DNA of 64,000 bases from Chromatiales bacterium (GTDB lineage: Bacteria > Pseudomonadota > Gammaproteobacteria > JAGRGH01). Where the stretch lies: NCBI GenBank assembly GCA_020445605.1, contig JAGRGH010000032.1:1-64000 (forward strand), given 5' to 3'. Under the pieces are notes generated by a model. That model saw only the letters and a program-made list of their open reading frames with translations. It was not told the origin of the DNA and did not search any database. The translations under genes were made by a program, and so were the position numbers. This document shows, piece by piece, positions 1 through 9,007 of this stretch (position 1 is the stretch's first letter; each line of letters opens with the position of its first letter).

Positions 1-24
1 AAAGCGTGGTTTTTCGTCTTCTTG

Positions 25-104
25 CATTTCTGCTGGCCAGAACGCCAGCAGAAATGGCGGCACCTCCCTGTGCCGCGGGAAACCCAAATCCGTTCCGGGT
101 TTCC
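25..104. repeat. Cluster of three consecutive stem-loops
   Basis: Three inverted repeats follow one another with almost no spacing. The first is a perfect 13-bp stem (25-37 with 44-56, 6-nt loop). The second is a 6-bp stem (58-63 with 70-75). The third is a perfect 8-bp stem (78-85 with 97-104). None is followed by a T-run, so a simple intrinsic terminator is not indicated. The cluster lies downstream of the 3' end of the minus-strand flavoprotein gene. It may be a REP-like intergenic repeat or the 3' part of an element cut by the window edge. The base pairing is seen directly; the function is unknown. Confidence 0.6.
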
Positions 105-111
105 ACAACGG

Positions 112-129
112 AAGCCCTGATCAATCCAC
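112..129. repeat. Copy of the TTGATCAGA-type box
   Basis: Positions 112-129 read GGAAGCCCTGATCAATCC. This matches the reverse complement of 61158-61175 at all but one base and resembles 8994-9007. The three copies lie just beyond gene ends, so this looks like the end of a small dispersed element. Ends of this general form occur on some IS5-like elements, but that link is from memory and not demonstrated. Confidence 0.4.
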
Positions 130-195
130 CGTGAACAGCCGGGTCGGCGCGCGCGATTGCGGCAATCGGCCCGGATTCGGTGACCAGTCGAACCA

Positions 196-2331
196 TCAGC
201 TCCGGCGCAGGGAAAACCATCGCCGTGTCGCCGCGAGTGCCCACTGCGGTGCGTTCCTGCGCCGCCAGACCAGCGCCGCGCGCGCGACGGCTTCGGCCCG
301 CGTCGGATATGCGGCGAGCAGTGCGGCGAGTCTGTTGAGCCCGGAGCGCCGGCCGATCCACGGGGCGACCAGCGCGATGAGATCGCCGGCAGCGGCACCC
401 ACGATCGTTGCGCCAAGCAGCTCCGCGCGGCCGGGCACGCTGCGGTACTCGACCCAACCCTCCGTGCAGCCATCGGTCACGGCACGGTCGAGTTCGCTGA
501 AGTCAAAGCGTGTGCGCTCGAACGCGATGCCGTCGCGCTGACACTCCGCTGCGCTGCGCCCGACCGTGGCGATCTCCGGATCGGTATACACGACGGCCGG
601 CACCCGCCGGGTGTCGATCGACCTTCGCCGCGGCCCGAGACCGAGCGCATTGACCGCGGCGACCCAGCCCTGCTGGCCGGCCAGGCTGGTCAGGTACGGC
701 GGGCCGATCGCGTCCCCACAGGCCCAGACGTTCGGCACCCTTGTCCGCAGCTGGGCGTCCACCTCGATGGCGCCGTCCGCACGCGCGGGGATTCCAATGG
801 CGTCGAGGCCCAGACTGTTGGTCACGGCCCGCCGGCCGAGCGCTATCAGCACGCGATCGAACTCGATCGCAACCGTGCTTGCATCGGCGCGCTCGCAGTC
901 CACGCGGCCGCCGGTCGCATCACCCGCGAACCGCAGGGCACGCGTGCCGAGGTGCAATTCAACGCCGTCCGCGCCCAGGCGCCCGGCGAGCAGTGCCGCG
1001 ACCTCGGCATCGACGCCGGGCAGCAGCTGATCCGCCGCCTCGATCAGTACGACCCGACTGCCGATCCGTGCGAATGCCTGCGCCAGCTCGCAGCCCATGG
1101 CACCGCCTCCGACCACGCACAGCCGGGCCGGCAGGGCCGCGAGCGACCACACCGTTTCGGAACTCAGCGGCGCCACGGCGGCAAGCCCGGGAATCGGCGG
1201 AATGACCGGCTCGGCCCCGGTCGCGATCACGATGGCGCGGGTCGTGAGGTCGCGGCCATCGACGACCACGGACCAGGGCGTGCGCAGGCTCGCGATTCCG
1301 GCAATGACATCCACGCCCAACCCGCGATAGCGCTCGGCCGAGTCGTGCGGTTCGATCGACCGGATCGCGCCACGCACCTGCGCCATCACCGCATCGAGCG
1401 GCACCCGATCGGTGGCCGTGACGCCAAACCGTGCCGCCGAGCGCGCGGCGGCCACGGTGTGCGCGACGTGCAGCAGCGCCTTGGACGGCACGCATCCGGT
1501 GTTCAGACAGTCGCCGCCCATTGCCCCGCGCTCGACCAGCGCAACCCGCGCGCCAAGCGTCGCGGCGACATTCGCGGCGACCAGGCCGGCCGCCCCGCCG
1601 CCGATCACGACCAGGTTGTAGTCGTAGCGCGGCGGACGTTCGAACCCGCGCCACGCGCGTCTGGCCTGCATCCAACGCACGATCCAGCGCGCCACCAGGG
1701 GCAGCAGACCCAGCGCCGCCAGCGCACCGAGCAGCCCCGGTGAAGCAATGTCCGCAAGCGATTCGATCTGCGCGAGCTGCGTGCCGGCGTTCACATAGAC
1801 GAACGTCGCCGGCAGCATGCCGACGAAGCTCACCAGCGCGAAGCGCACGACCGGCATCCGCGTGAGACCGAACACGAGGTTCACGACGAAAAACGGCACG
1901 ATCGGCACGAGCCGCAAGGCGAACAGATAGAACAACCCGTCGCGGTCCAGCCCGCGCTGTACCGCGGCGAGGCGCGTCCCGAAGCGCGCCTCCACCCAGT
2001 CACGCGCGAGGTAGCGTGCCGCCAGGCAGGCCAGGCTCGCACCGAGCGTGGCGCCCACGATCACCAGTGCCGCACCCGTGCCGAGACCGAACACCGCCCC
2101 GCCGGCCAGCGACAGCGCCGTCGCCGCCGGGATCGACAGTGCCGTAACCGCGATATAGAGCGCGAGATAGGCCAGCGGTGCGAGCCACGGATGGGCGGCA
2201 TTCCAGGCCGCGATGTCGTCGCGAACGGCGCGCAGGCCGTCCAGACTGAGGAGTTCGCGCGGCAGCCAGACCAGGGCCGCGACGATCACGGCGACGAGCA
2301 CGGCAAGCAGGATCAGCCGATGCCGTTTCAT
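196..2331 (-). CDS. DedA/VTT membrane domain fused to FAD-dependent disulfide oxidoreductase
   Basis: A 711-residue two-part membrane flavoprotein. Residues 1-225 hold a signal-anchor helix and a VTT/DedA (TVP38/TMEM64) domain, with the family signature F-x-R-x-x-P-x-x-P...N near 137-151. From about residue 239 there is an FAD-binding GxGxxG segment and then a redox-active CLNTGC pair (C275, C280), typical of mercuric/lipoamide/glutathione reductase flavoproteins. A second NAD-binding GxGxxG follows. Near the C terminus the usual His-Pro-Thr...Glu catalytic dyad reads YPTRAE, so Tyr replaces His, as in MerA-type enzymes. The ATG at 2331 was chosen because the upstream extension of the frame overlaps the SPOR gene in another frame and has no domain. 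Last gene of the priA-argS-SPOR cluster. The substrate is not determinable. Confidence 0.85.
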   Translation of the reverse strand: MKRHRLILLAVLVAVIVAALVWLPRELLSLDGLRAVRDDIAAWNAAHPWLAPLAYLALYIAVTALSIPAATALSLAGGAVFGLGTGAALVIVGATLGASLACLAARYLARDWVEARFGTRLAAVQRGLDRDGLFYLFALRLVPIVPFFVVNLVFGLTRMPVVRFALVSFVGMLPATFVYVNAGTQLAQIESLADIASPGLLGALAALGLLPLVARWIVRWMQARRAWRGFERPPRYDYNLVVIGGGAAGLVAANVAATLGARVALVERGAMGGDCLNTGCVPSKALLHVAHTVAAARSAARFGVTATDRVPLDAVMAQVRGAIRSIEPHDSAERYRGLGVDVIAGIASLRTPWSVVVDGRDLTTRAIVIATGAEPVIPPIPGLAAVAPLSSETVWSLAALPARLCVVGGGAMGCELAQAFARIGSRVVLIEAADQLLPGVDAEVAALLAGRLGADGVELHLGTRALRFAGDATGGRVDCERADASTVAIEFDRVLIALGRRAVTNSLGLDAIGIPARADGAIEVDAQLRTRVPNVWACGDAIGPPYLTSLAGQQGWVAAVNALGLGPRRRSIDTRRVPAVVYTDPEIATVGRSAAECQRDGIAFERTRFDFSELDRAVTDGCTEGWVEYRSVPGRAELLGATIVGAAAGDLIALVAPWIGRRSGLNRLAALLAAYPTRAEAVARAALVWRRRNAPQWALAATRRWFSLRRS

Positions 2332-2342
2332 CGGCGGCGGAC

Positions 2343-2891
2343 TCAGTCGCCGCGCTCGCGCAGCACCACGGCGTTCAGGCCGTTGCGCTTGAGGGTGTCG
2401 CGCACTTCGCGCGCACTGCGCGCATCCGGATACGGGCCGAGCCGCACGCGATGCCAGGTGTCGCCCTCGTGCGCGAAGCGCTGGATCGTCGCGCGCAGAC
2501 CGAGCAACGCAACCTGCGCCTTGAGCTGGTCGGCCTGATCCGCGCGGCGGAACGAGCCGACCTGCAGGGTGTAGCGTCCGGAGGCGTTCGCCGCCGGTGC
2601 CGCGTTCGGTGTCGGCGGCGCGGGGGTAGCCGGTTCGGAATCCGGCACCACGAACTCGCGTTCGGGCAGCACGGTGAAGAAGTCGAAGCGCGGGGTCTTG
2701 CCGGTCGGCGCCGGTTCGGCCTCGACCACCGGCGGCACGGGCGCCGGCCCCACCGGCGGCAGCCAGGGCTTGCCCATCAGGCACCAGCCGGCTACTGCGA
2801 GTCCGGGGATCAGGCCGGCGACGAACCAGACCGGCCCGCTGACCGTTCGTGGCGCGTCGCGCTGGGCGCGGTGACGAAAGTCGCGTGGCAT
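2343..2891 (-). CDS. SPOR-domain (FtsN-like) membrane protein
   Basis: A 182-residue bitopic inner-membrane protein. It has a short basic cytoplasmic N terminus, one membrane helix around residues 20-38, a Pro/Ala-rich periplasmic linker, and a C-terminal SPOR domain from about 105 to the end, beginning with a YTLQVGSF motif. SPOR domains bind denuded glycan strands at the septum. The size and the position directly after argS match the FtsN-like gene found there in many gammaproteobacteria, so a cell-division role is likely. ATG start. It ends 11 bases before the downstream DedA-flavoprotein start, which suggests cotranscription. Whether it is the true FtsN or a paralogous SPOR protein cannot be settled here. 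Confidence 0.85.
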   Translation of the reverse strand: MPRDFRHRAQRDAPRTVSGPVWFVAGLIPGLAVAGWCLMGKPWLPPVGPAPVPPVVEAEPAPTGKTPRFDFFTVLPEREFVVPDSEPATPAPPTPNAAPAANASGRYTLQVGSFRRADQADQLKAQVALLGLRATIQRFAHEGDTWHRVRLGPYPDARSAREVRDTLKRNGLNAVVLRERGD

Positions 2892-2918
2892 TGACCGAAG
2901 CCCCGGACGCGCGGCGCC

Positions 2919-4676
2919 CTACATGCTGTCCGGCGCCGACACGCCGATCAGGTCCAGCCCCGCGGCGATGACCGTGCGTACCGCGAGCATCAGCTTGATG
3001 CGCGCGTCGCGCAGCGGCGCATCGTCGACCAGGAACGGCTCGGCGTTGTACCAGGCGTGAAAATCGGTCGCGAGTTCGCGCAGATACGACGGCAGCTGAT
3101 GCGGCTCGAGATTCGCCGCGGCCGTCGCCAGCACTTCCGGATATTGCGCAAGCCGCTGCATGACCGCGATTTCGTGCGCGCTGGCGAGCCGCTCCAGATT
3201 GGTCTGGTCGGCACTCGGCTTCACATCCAGGCCGCGTTCCCCGGCCTGACGCAGCACCGCGGCGCTGCGCGCGTGCGCGTACTGCACGTAGTACACCGGG
3301 TTGTCGTTGTTGCGCGACTTTGCGAGTTCGAGGTCGAAGTCCAGGTGCTGGTCATGCCGGCGCATGACGTAGAAGAACCGCGCCGCGTCGCGGCCGACTT
3401 CCTTGCGCAGTTCGCGCAGCGTCACGTACTGACCGCTGCGGGTGGACATTGGCAGTCGCTCCGTGCCGCGATAGAGATTCGCGAACTGGATCAGCAGCAC
3501 TTCGAGCTTCGCGGGATCGAGCCCCATCGCCGACAGCGCGCCGCGCACGCGCGGCACGTAACCGTGGTGATCGGCACCCCAGATGTCGATCGCCAGATCG
3601 TAGCCGCGTTCGAACTTCTGCGCGTGATAGGCGATGTCCGAGGCGAAGTAGGTCGCCTGACCGTTGTCGCGCAGCACCACGCGATCCTTTTCGTCACCGA
3701 AGTCCGTCGCGCGAAACCAGCTCGCGCCGTCGCGCTCGTAGATGTAGCCGCGCTCGCGCAGCCGTTGCACTCCGGTGACGACCGCACCGCTCGTGACGAG
3801 GTCGCTTTCCGGATACCAGTTCTGGTAGTCGACGCCGAACTGCGACAGGTCATCGCGGATGTCGTCGACCAGCGTGTCGCGCGCCGCGGCGAACACGATC
3901 GCCCAGTCGGGCTCGCCGAGCAGCGAGCGTCCGCGTTCGATCAGCGCATCGATGTAGCTGTCGGCGTCGCCACCCTGCGGCGCGTCCGCCGGCAGGCCGT
4001 CGAGCACCTCACTGAGCGGCCGGCGACAGCGCTCGGCGTGTTCACGGTGCACGGTCGCGGCGATGTCCCAGATGTAGTCGCCCTGGTAACCCGCCGCAGG
4101 GAACGGTGGCGCGTCACCGCACAGTTCGAGATAGCGCAGCCAGACACTCGCGGCGAGGATGTTCATCTGCCGGCCGGCGTCGTTGATGTAGTACTCGCGC
4201 TCGACCGTCCAGCCCTGGGTCTCGATCAGGTTCGCCAGGCTCGCCCCATAGGCCGCGCCGCGACCGTGGCCGACGTGCAGCGGACCGGTCGGGTTGGCCG
4301 AAACGAACTCGATGAGCACGCGCCTGCCGGAGGCCTGTTGCGAGCGGCCGAACGCGGCACCCTGCGCGAGCACCTCGGCGACCACCGCATGCCAGGCCGC
4401 TGGCGCGAGCCGGAAGTTGATGAATCCGGCGCCGGCGATGTCGACCCCGGCGAGCCACGACACCGGCGCCAGACGCCCGACAATCGCCTCGGCGATGGCG
4501 CGCGGCGGTCGCCGCGCGGCCTTGGCGAAACCCATCGCGGCGGTGCAGGCAAAATCCCCGTGCGCCTTGTCGCGGGCGCGCTCGATCTGCACCTCGGGCA
4601 GCCCGGACGGCAGCACGCCTTCGGCCTGCAGGGATTGCACGGCCGCATCGACCAGATCTCGAATCGCGTCACGCAT
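2919..4676 (-). CDS. argS: Arginyl-tRNA synthetase
   Basis: Cytoplasmic class I aminoacyl-tRNA synthetase that charges tRNA-Arg. It is 585 residues, the usual length. The class I HIGH motif appears as HVGH at 134-137 within the family sequence SANPTGPLHVGHGRG. The second signature is degenerate (LPMSTRSG), which is normal for many ArgS enzymes. An N-terminal ArgS additional domain and a C-terminal DALR anticodon-binding domain are evident. The ATG at 4676 was chosen over a TTG nine codons upstream because the shorter form begins like typical ArgS. It lies 92 bases downstream of priA and 27 bases upstream of the SPOR gene, in the same direction. Confidence 0.97.
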   Translation of the reverse strand: MRDAIRDLVDAAVQSLQAEGVLPSGLPEVQIERARDKAHGDFACTAAMGFAKAARRPPRAIAEAIVGRLAPVSWLAGVDIAGAGFINFRLAPAAWHAVVAEVLAQGAAFGRSQQASGRRVLIEFVSANPTGPLHVGHGRGAAYGASLANLIETQGWTVEREYYINDAGRQMNILAASVWLRYLELCGDAPPFPAAGYQGDYIWDIAATVHREHAERCRRPLSEVLDGLPADAPQGGDADSYIDALIERGRSLLGEPDWAIVFAAARDTLVDDIRDDLSQFGVDYQNWYPESDLVTSGAVVTGVQRLRERGYIYERDGASWFRATDFGDEKDRVVLRDNGQATYFASDIAYHAQKFERGYDLAIDIWGADHHGYVPRVRGALSAMGLDPAKLEVLLIQFANLYRGTERLPMSTRSGQYVTLRELRKEVGRDAARFFYVMRRHDQHLDFDLELAKSRNNDNPVYYVQYAHARSAAVLRQAGERGLDVKPSADQTNLERLASAHEIAVMQRLAQYPEVLATAAANLEPHQLPSYLRELATDFHAWYNAEPFLVDDAPLRDARIKLMLAVRTVIAAGLDLIGVSAPDSM

Positions 4677-4768
4677 GGATGGTTCGGCACAAGCCAGGGA
4701 CAAAAAACCGGACGCGCATTATCCCGAATCTCGCGCACGAAACAGCACGGCGCGCGGCGGTCTGCCCG

Positions 4769-6973
4769 TCAGTCAAAGTCCTGCGGGTCCACATCCACCG
4801 ACCAGCGCACGGTCCGCGCCGACCGGAGGGCTTCGATCACGGGCAGCCAGTCGTCGAGAAAACGGTGCAGCGGCGCGCGCTGGGCAGCAGACACCAACAA
4901 CTGTGCGCGATAGCGCCCGGCGCGCCGCTCCATCGGCGCGGCAACCGGACCACTGAGTTCCACATCCGGTGTCTGCGTGGCGCGCGCGCGCGCCTGGGTC
5001 AGAAAACCGTGCGCGGCGGCGCGATCGGTCGCCTCGGCGCGGATCAGCGCCTGATACCCGCAGGGCGGCAGCCCGGCGGCCGCGCGCTCGGCCAGCGCCG
5101 CCTCGGCGAAGCCCGCGTAGTCGTGCACCAGCAGTGGACCGAGCAGCGGATGGTTCGGGAACGCGGTCTGCAACCAGACCGTGCCCGGCAGTTCCGCGCG
5201 TCCCGCGCGGCCGGCCACCTGCACGACGAGCTGCGCCAGGCGCTCGGGTGCGCGGTAGTCGACGCTGTACAGCCCGCCATCGACGTTGACGATGCCGACC
5301 AGGGTCACGCGCGGCAGGTCGTGACCTTTCGCGAGCATCTGCGTGCCGACGATCAGCCGCGGCCCCGCTTGCCCGATCTCATCGAACGCCGCTGCGAGGG
5401 CCGCGGCGCTGGCCGTGCGATCGCGGTCCACGCGCGTGACCGGTGCGTCGGGAAAACACTCGGCAAGGTGTGCCTCGATGGCCTCCGTGCCGGCGCCGAC
5501 CGGACGCAGCGCGTCCTGCCCGCAGGCCGGACAGCGCTTCGGAACGGACTCGGTCGCGCCGCAGTGATGGCAGCGCAGTTCGGCGCTCGCGCGATGCCAG
5601 ATCATGCGTGCGTCGCAACGTCGGCAGCGTGCGTCCCAGCGGCATTCCACGCACAGCAACACGGGTGCCCAGCCGCGGCGGTTCAGAAACAGCAGCGCCT
5701 GTTCGCCGCGCGCGAGCGTGTCGGCGACCGCCGCGCGCAGCACGTTTGAAAGGCCGGACTCCAGCCGCTGGCGTCCGCTGTCGATCGTGCGCACCGGGGC
5801 GCGTTCGGCCCCGCTGGCGCGCGTGCCGAGCCGCAGATGCGCGTAGCGCCCGCGCGCGGCGTTGTGCAGGCTTTCGAGAGATGGCGTTGCCGAGCCGAGG
5901 ATGATCGGCACGTCGGTGAGCTGTGCGCGGCGCACCGCGACATCGCGCGCGTGATAGCGCAGTCCGTCCTGCTGTTTGTAGGAGCCGTCGTGTTCCTCGT
6001 CGACGATCACCAGCCCGAGCCGCGGCATGGGCGTGAACACCGCCGAACGGGTGCCGAGCACGATGTCCACGCGCCCGGCGGCGGCCGCGGCCCACTCGCG
6101 CCCGCGGCGCGCCGGCGTCAGACCCGAGTGCAGCACCGCGATGGAATCGCCGAGCCGCGAGCGAAAGCGCCGCTCGGTCTGCGGCGTCAGTGCAATCTCC
6201 GGCACCAGCACCAGCACCTGCCGGCCGTCGGCGATCACCTGCGCCGCGCGGCGCAGAAACACCTCGGTCTTTCCGCTGCCGGTCACCCCATCGAGCAGGC
6301 TGACGCCGAAACCGGACGGCTGCTTGGCCAGCGCCTCCAGCGCAGCGGCCTGATCAGCGGTGGGTTCGGGCGCCGGTTCGGTCAGCGTCGCGGCGGCGGC
6401 GGGCTCGTGGTCCAGCGGTTCGATCCAGCCGAGTGCGTGCATGCGACGCAACACCGCGGCATCGGCGCCCGTCCGTTCGCGCAGATCGGCGACCAACAGT
6501 CCGGCGGGCTGTTCCAGCAGGGCCTGCCATGCCGCACGCTGACGCGGCGCGCGCTCAAGCGCCCGTGATTCCAGTGCATGTCCGGCTTCGCTCAGGCGCC
6601 AGGCGAAGACACGCGCCCGACCCGCCGGTTCGAGCGCGCCGAGTGTCAGCGACGGCAACGCGGTCGCCACGACCTCGCCAACCGGATGGTGGTAGTACGC
6701 GGCGGTCCAGCGCAGCAGGTCGAGATCGCGCGCACCGAGCACGGGCGCATCGTCCAGCCGCTCGTCGATCTCGCGCAGCTTTGCGGCACCGGCCGACGCA
6801 GCCGCCGGCCCGAGCACGAGCCCCACCCGATGCTGATTGCGAAACGGCACCCGCACCCGCATCCCGGGCGCGATGCCGAGGCCGGACGGCGCGCGATAGC
6901 TGAAGGCCGTGCGCACGTGCACGGGCAGGGCGACGTCCCAGATCTGCGCGAGATTGTCGGCGGAACGCGTCAT
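4769..6973 (-). CDS. priA: Primosomal replication protein N' (PriA helicase)
   Basis: A 734-residue superfamily 2 DNA helicase that recognises stalled or repaired forks and reloads the replisome. It has an N-terminal DNA-binding domain, Walker A DGVTGSGKTE, a DEEH box in place of DEAH as usual for PriA, and GSATPS and GRAGR helicase motifs. Two zinc sites are made of eight cysteines (CVEC...CRRC...CHHC...CPAC) inserted between the helicase lobes. The ATG at 6973 starts the conserved N terminus. The longer open frame upstream of it has no similarity to PriA and lies in the divergent intergenic region. First gene of the priA-argS-SPOR-DedA cluster. Confidence 0.96.
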   Translation of the reverse strand: MTRSADNLAQIWDVALPVHVRTAFSYRAPSGLGIAPGMRVRVPFRNQHRVGLVLGPAAASAGAAKLREIDERLDDAPVLGARDLDLLRWTAAYYHHPVGEVVATALPSLTLGALEPAGRARVFAWRLSEAGHALESRALERAPRQRAAWQALLEQPAGLLVADLRERTGADAAVLRRMHALGWIEPLDHEPAAAATLTEPAPEPTADQAAALEALAKQPSGFGVSLLDGVTGSGKTEVFLRRAAQVIADGRQVLVLVPEIALTPQTERRFRSRLGDSIAVLHSGLTPARRGREWAAAAAGRVDIVLGTRSAVFTPMPRLGLVIVDEEHDGSYKQQDGLRYHARDVAVRRAQLTDVPIILGSATPSLESLHNAARGRYAHLRLGTRASGAERAPVRTIDSGRQRLESGLSNVLRAAVADTLARGEQALLFLNRRGWAPVLLCVECRWDARCRRCDARMIWHRASAELRCHHCGATESVPKRCPACGQDALRPVGAGTEAIEAHLAECFPDAPVTRVDRDRTASAAALAAAFDEIGQAGPRLIVGTQMLAKGHDLPRVTLVGIVNVDGGLYSVDYRAPERLAQLVVQVAGRAGRAELPGTVWLQTAFPNHPLLGPLLVHDYAGFAEAALAERAAAGLPPCGYQALIRAEATDRAAAHGFLTQARARATQTPDVELSGPVAAPMERRAGRYRAQLLVSAAQRAPLHRFLDDWLPVIEALRSARTVRWSVDVDPQDFD

Positions 6974-7477
6974 CGGGCCGCAAACACCGGGCTGTTGCGG
7001 CTGTCGCAAGAACGCCGGGCCCGCGCCGGCTGTGGATAACTCTGTGTGCAATGCAGCGCGATCGGCGTCGTGAGCGGGCCGCCGACGGTGCGGACCGCGC
7101 ACCGGGCAACTCCGCGCGACTCTGGACATAATCCAGTTAAAACAATCACTTGGTAACCAAGTCGGGGCGTCGGGTGGTGACGGGTCACAGTTACGTAACA
7201 AAAGCAGGACGCGCTTGCGAATATGTGCATAAGTCGTTGAGCCGGCTCAGGCTGGTCGCGGACGGTCGACCGCTTGCGCGCGGATCGTCCGGCGTGTAAT
7301 TTTCTGCGCGGCTGCCCGGACACACTGCTCGGACGGCGACGCCGCCGTCGGCAGGGCTTCGGGCAGTCGGAGCCATATCGACCATGCCGCAGACCTGTTG
7401 CTTGGTGAGCCTGGAAACCGATCGGCTGCGGCCGTTCGGCGGGTCCGTTGCACGCGCTGCGCGGGGAGCCACGGCCA
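6974..7477. other. Divergent intergenic region between priA and the HNH gene
   Basis: About 500 bases with no convincing gene. It is more AT-rich than its surroundings between roughly 7125 and 7240. It contains a perfect 15-bp palindrome (7148-7162), a second palindrome GTGAC-GG-GTCAC (7177-7188), and an 8-bp self-complementary TTACGTAA (7191-7198), all within 51 bases. It should contain the priA promoter and that of the HNH gene, and the palindromes look like operator sites. No clear -10/-35 pair could be fixed. Confidence 0.6.
7148..7162. promoter_or_regulatory. 15-bp perfect palindrome, candidate operator
   Basis: ACTTGGT-A-ACCAAGT is a perfect inverted repeat with 7-base arms and a one-base centre. 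It lies 175 bases upstream of the priA start and 316 bases upstream of the HNH gene start. Two further palindromes follow within 36 bases. The symmetry suits a dimeric regulator, but which one is unknown. Confidence 0.4.
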
Positions 7478-8077
7478 ATGCCTGAGCTGAGCCAGCAGAT
7501 TCTACGTACGGATGCCGCCGGCATGCCGGTGGAATGGATCGGCTTCCAGGAGGCCGCCCGCCTGTTTCACCTCGAGCAGGTCGCCTACACCTGCGGGCGC
7601 GAGCTGTTCACCATCCGCGGCGGCCACAACGCGATCAGCGGACTGCGCAGCCGGCTCACGCTGTCGACCATCATCGCGACCTACGGTCACAACCATCACC
7701 TCGGCCGCCAGCGCGAGGACTATACCCCGCCGCTGAACAACCCGGCGCTGTTCCGCCGCGACGCGCACCTGTGTCTGTACTGCGGCACCGAGCACCCGCG
7801 CGCCCAGCTCTCGCGCGACCATGTGGAACCGCTGAGCCACGGCGGCCAGGATCAGTGGACCAACGTCGTGACCGCCTGCAAGCGCTGCAACAACCACAAG
7901 GCCGGCCGCACGCCGGAGCAGGCCGACATGGAACTGCTCGCGATTCCGTTCACGCCCACGCACGCCGAGTACGTCTACCTGCAGGGGCGACGCGTGCTGG
8001 CCGACCAGATGGAATTCCTGCGCGCGCATTTTCCGCGTTCGAGCCCGCTGCGTAACCGTACCGGCTTCGACTGGTAA
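7478..8077 (+). CDS. HNH endonuclease family protein
   Basis: A 199-residue protein with a central HNH nuclease fold. A CLYC knuckle (around residue 109) is followed by the HNH core S-R-D-H-V-x-P-L-S-x-G-G and a second CKRCNNHK knuckle, so both zinc Cys pairs and the catalytic His-Asn-His residues are present. This is the McrA-like type widespread in proteobacteria as a stand-alone chromosomal gene. The ATG at 7478 was chosen because a GGGGAG ribosome site ends 10 bases upstream; an in-frame TTG at 7448 lacks one. It is followed after 8 bases by the kinase-like gene. A role in DNA repair or defence is possible but not shown. Confidence 0.85.
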   Translation: MPELSQQILRTDAAGMPVEWIGFQEAARLFHLEQVAYTCGRELFTIRGGHNAISGLRSRLTLSTIIATYGHNHHLGRQREDYTPPLNNPALFRRDAHLCLYCGTEHPRAQLSRDHVEPLSHGGQDQWTNVVTACKRCNNHKAGRTPEQADMELLAIPFTPTHAEYVYLQGRRVLADQMEFLRAHFPRSSPLRNRTGFDW

Positions 8078-8085
8078 GAGCCGGC

Positions 8086-8952
8086 TTGACCCGCTGGGAC
8101 GAAATCGCCACCGCGATTTCCGCGGCCACCGGCGAGGCTTTCAAACCGGACTCGCAGCGCAGCGTCGGCGGGGGCTGCATCAACACCACGGCCGTCGTTT
8201 CCGCCGGCAAGCGTCGCTATTTCGTCAAACTCAATCGCGCGAACCGACTCGGCATGTTCGAGGCCGAGTCCGCGGCACTCGCCGCGCTGGCCGCGACGAA
8301 GACCTTGCGCATACCCGCGCCGATCGCCTCGGGCATTGCCGGCGACGAAGCCTTCCTGGCGATCGAGTATCTGGACCTCGGCGGACGCGGCGACCTGGCC
8401 CAAGCGGGCGCTCAGCTCGCGGAGCTGCATCGCAGCCAGACCACAAGCTTCGGGTTCGATTGCGACAACACCATAGGCGCCACGCCGCAGCCCAACGGCT
8501 GGATGGATGACTGGATCGGATTTCTGCGCGAACGTCGACTGGGTTTTCAGCTCAAGCTCGCCGAACGCAAGGGCCATGGCGGCGAGTTGCGCGGCCTCGG
8601 CGAACGCCTGCTAGCGAAGCTCGATGGTTTCTTTGCAGACGGCACGCCGGCACCCTCTCTGCTGCACGGCGATCTGTGGGGCGGCAACTTTGCGTTCGAC
8701 CGGGACGGCAGTCCGTGCATCTACGATCCGGCGAGTTACTACGGCGATCGCGAGGCGGACCTTGCGATGACCGAACTTTTCGGTGGCTTCGGTCCACGGT
8801 TTCGCGCCGGTTATACGGAGGCCTGGCCGCTCGCGCCCGGTCACGAACGTCGCAAGACGCTCTACAACCTCTACCACATCCTCAACCACCTGAACCTGTT
8901 CGGGCCCGGGTATCTCGGTCAGGCGGTCGCCATGCTGAGATCGCTGACCTGA
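8086..8952 (+). CDS. Fructosamine kinase family protein
   Basis: A 288-residue member of the fructosamine/ketosamine-3-kinase family, which phosphorylates sugar adducts on glycated amines and so promotes deglycation. Visible features are a Gly-rich segment near the N terminus (VGGGCINTT), a Lys-containing strand (YFVKLN), an LLHGDLWGGN catalytic loop with the catalytic Asp, and a downstream Asp in the IYDPASYYGDRE segment. The length fits the family. The start is TTG at 8086: the first in-frame ATG lies 56 codons later, inside the ATP-binding lobe, and an AAGAG sequence sits just upstream. It begins 8 bases after the HNH gene stop, so the two are probably cotranscribed. Confidence 0.88.
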   Translation: MTRWDEIATAISAATGEAFKPDSQRSVGGGCINTTAVVSAGKRRYFVKLNRANRLGMFEAESAALAALAATKTLRIPAPIASGIAGDEAFLAIEYLDLGGRGDLAQAGAQLAELHRSQTTSFGFDCDNTIGATPQPNGWMDDWIGFLRERRLGFQLKLAERKGHGGELRGLGERLLAKLDGFFADGTPAPSLLHGDLWGGNFAFDRDGSPCIYDPASYYGDREADLAMTELFGGFGPRFRAGYTEAWPLAPGHERRKTLYNLYHILNHLNLFGPGYLGQAVAMLRSLT

Positions 8953-8993
8953 CCGGCGCATTGACAGCCATATTCGAATGAAGCCAGGGCGGC

Positions 8994-9007
8994 TTGATCA
9001 GAGTTTC
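8994..9007. repeat. Copy of the TTGATCAGA-type box at the end of the Lon gene
   Basis: TTGATCAGAGTTTC overlaps the first bases of the lon-like gene's stop codon region. It is related to 61161-61175 and, in the other orientation, to 112-129. Read on the minus strand, the lon-like gene end and the HD-GYP gene downstream region both show a CTTTTTTG stretch followed by this box. Confidence 0.35.

Noticed and set aside
3057-4913. Plus-strand open frame opposite argS
   Set aside because: It mirrors the argS coding sequence, has no recognisable protein features and no ribosome site of note.
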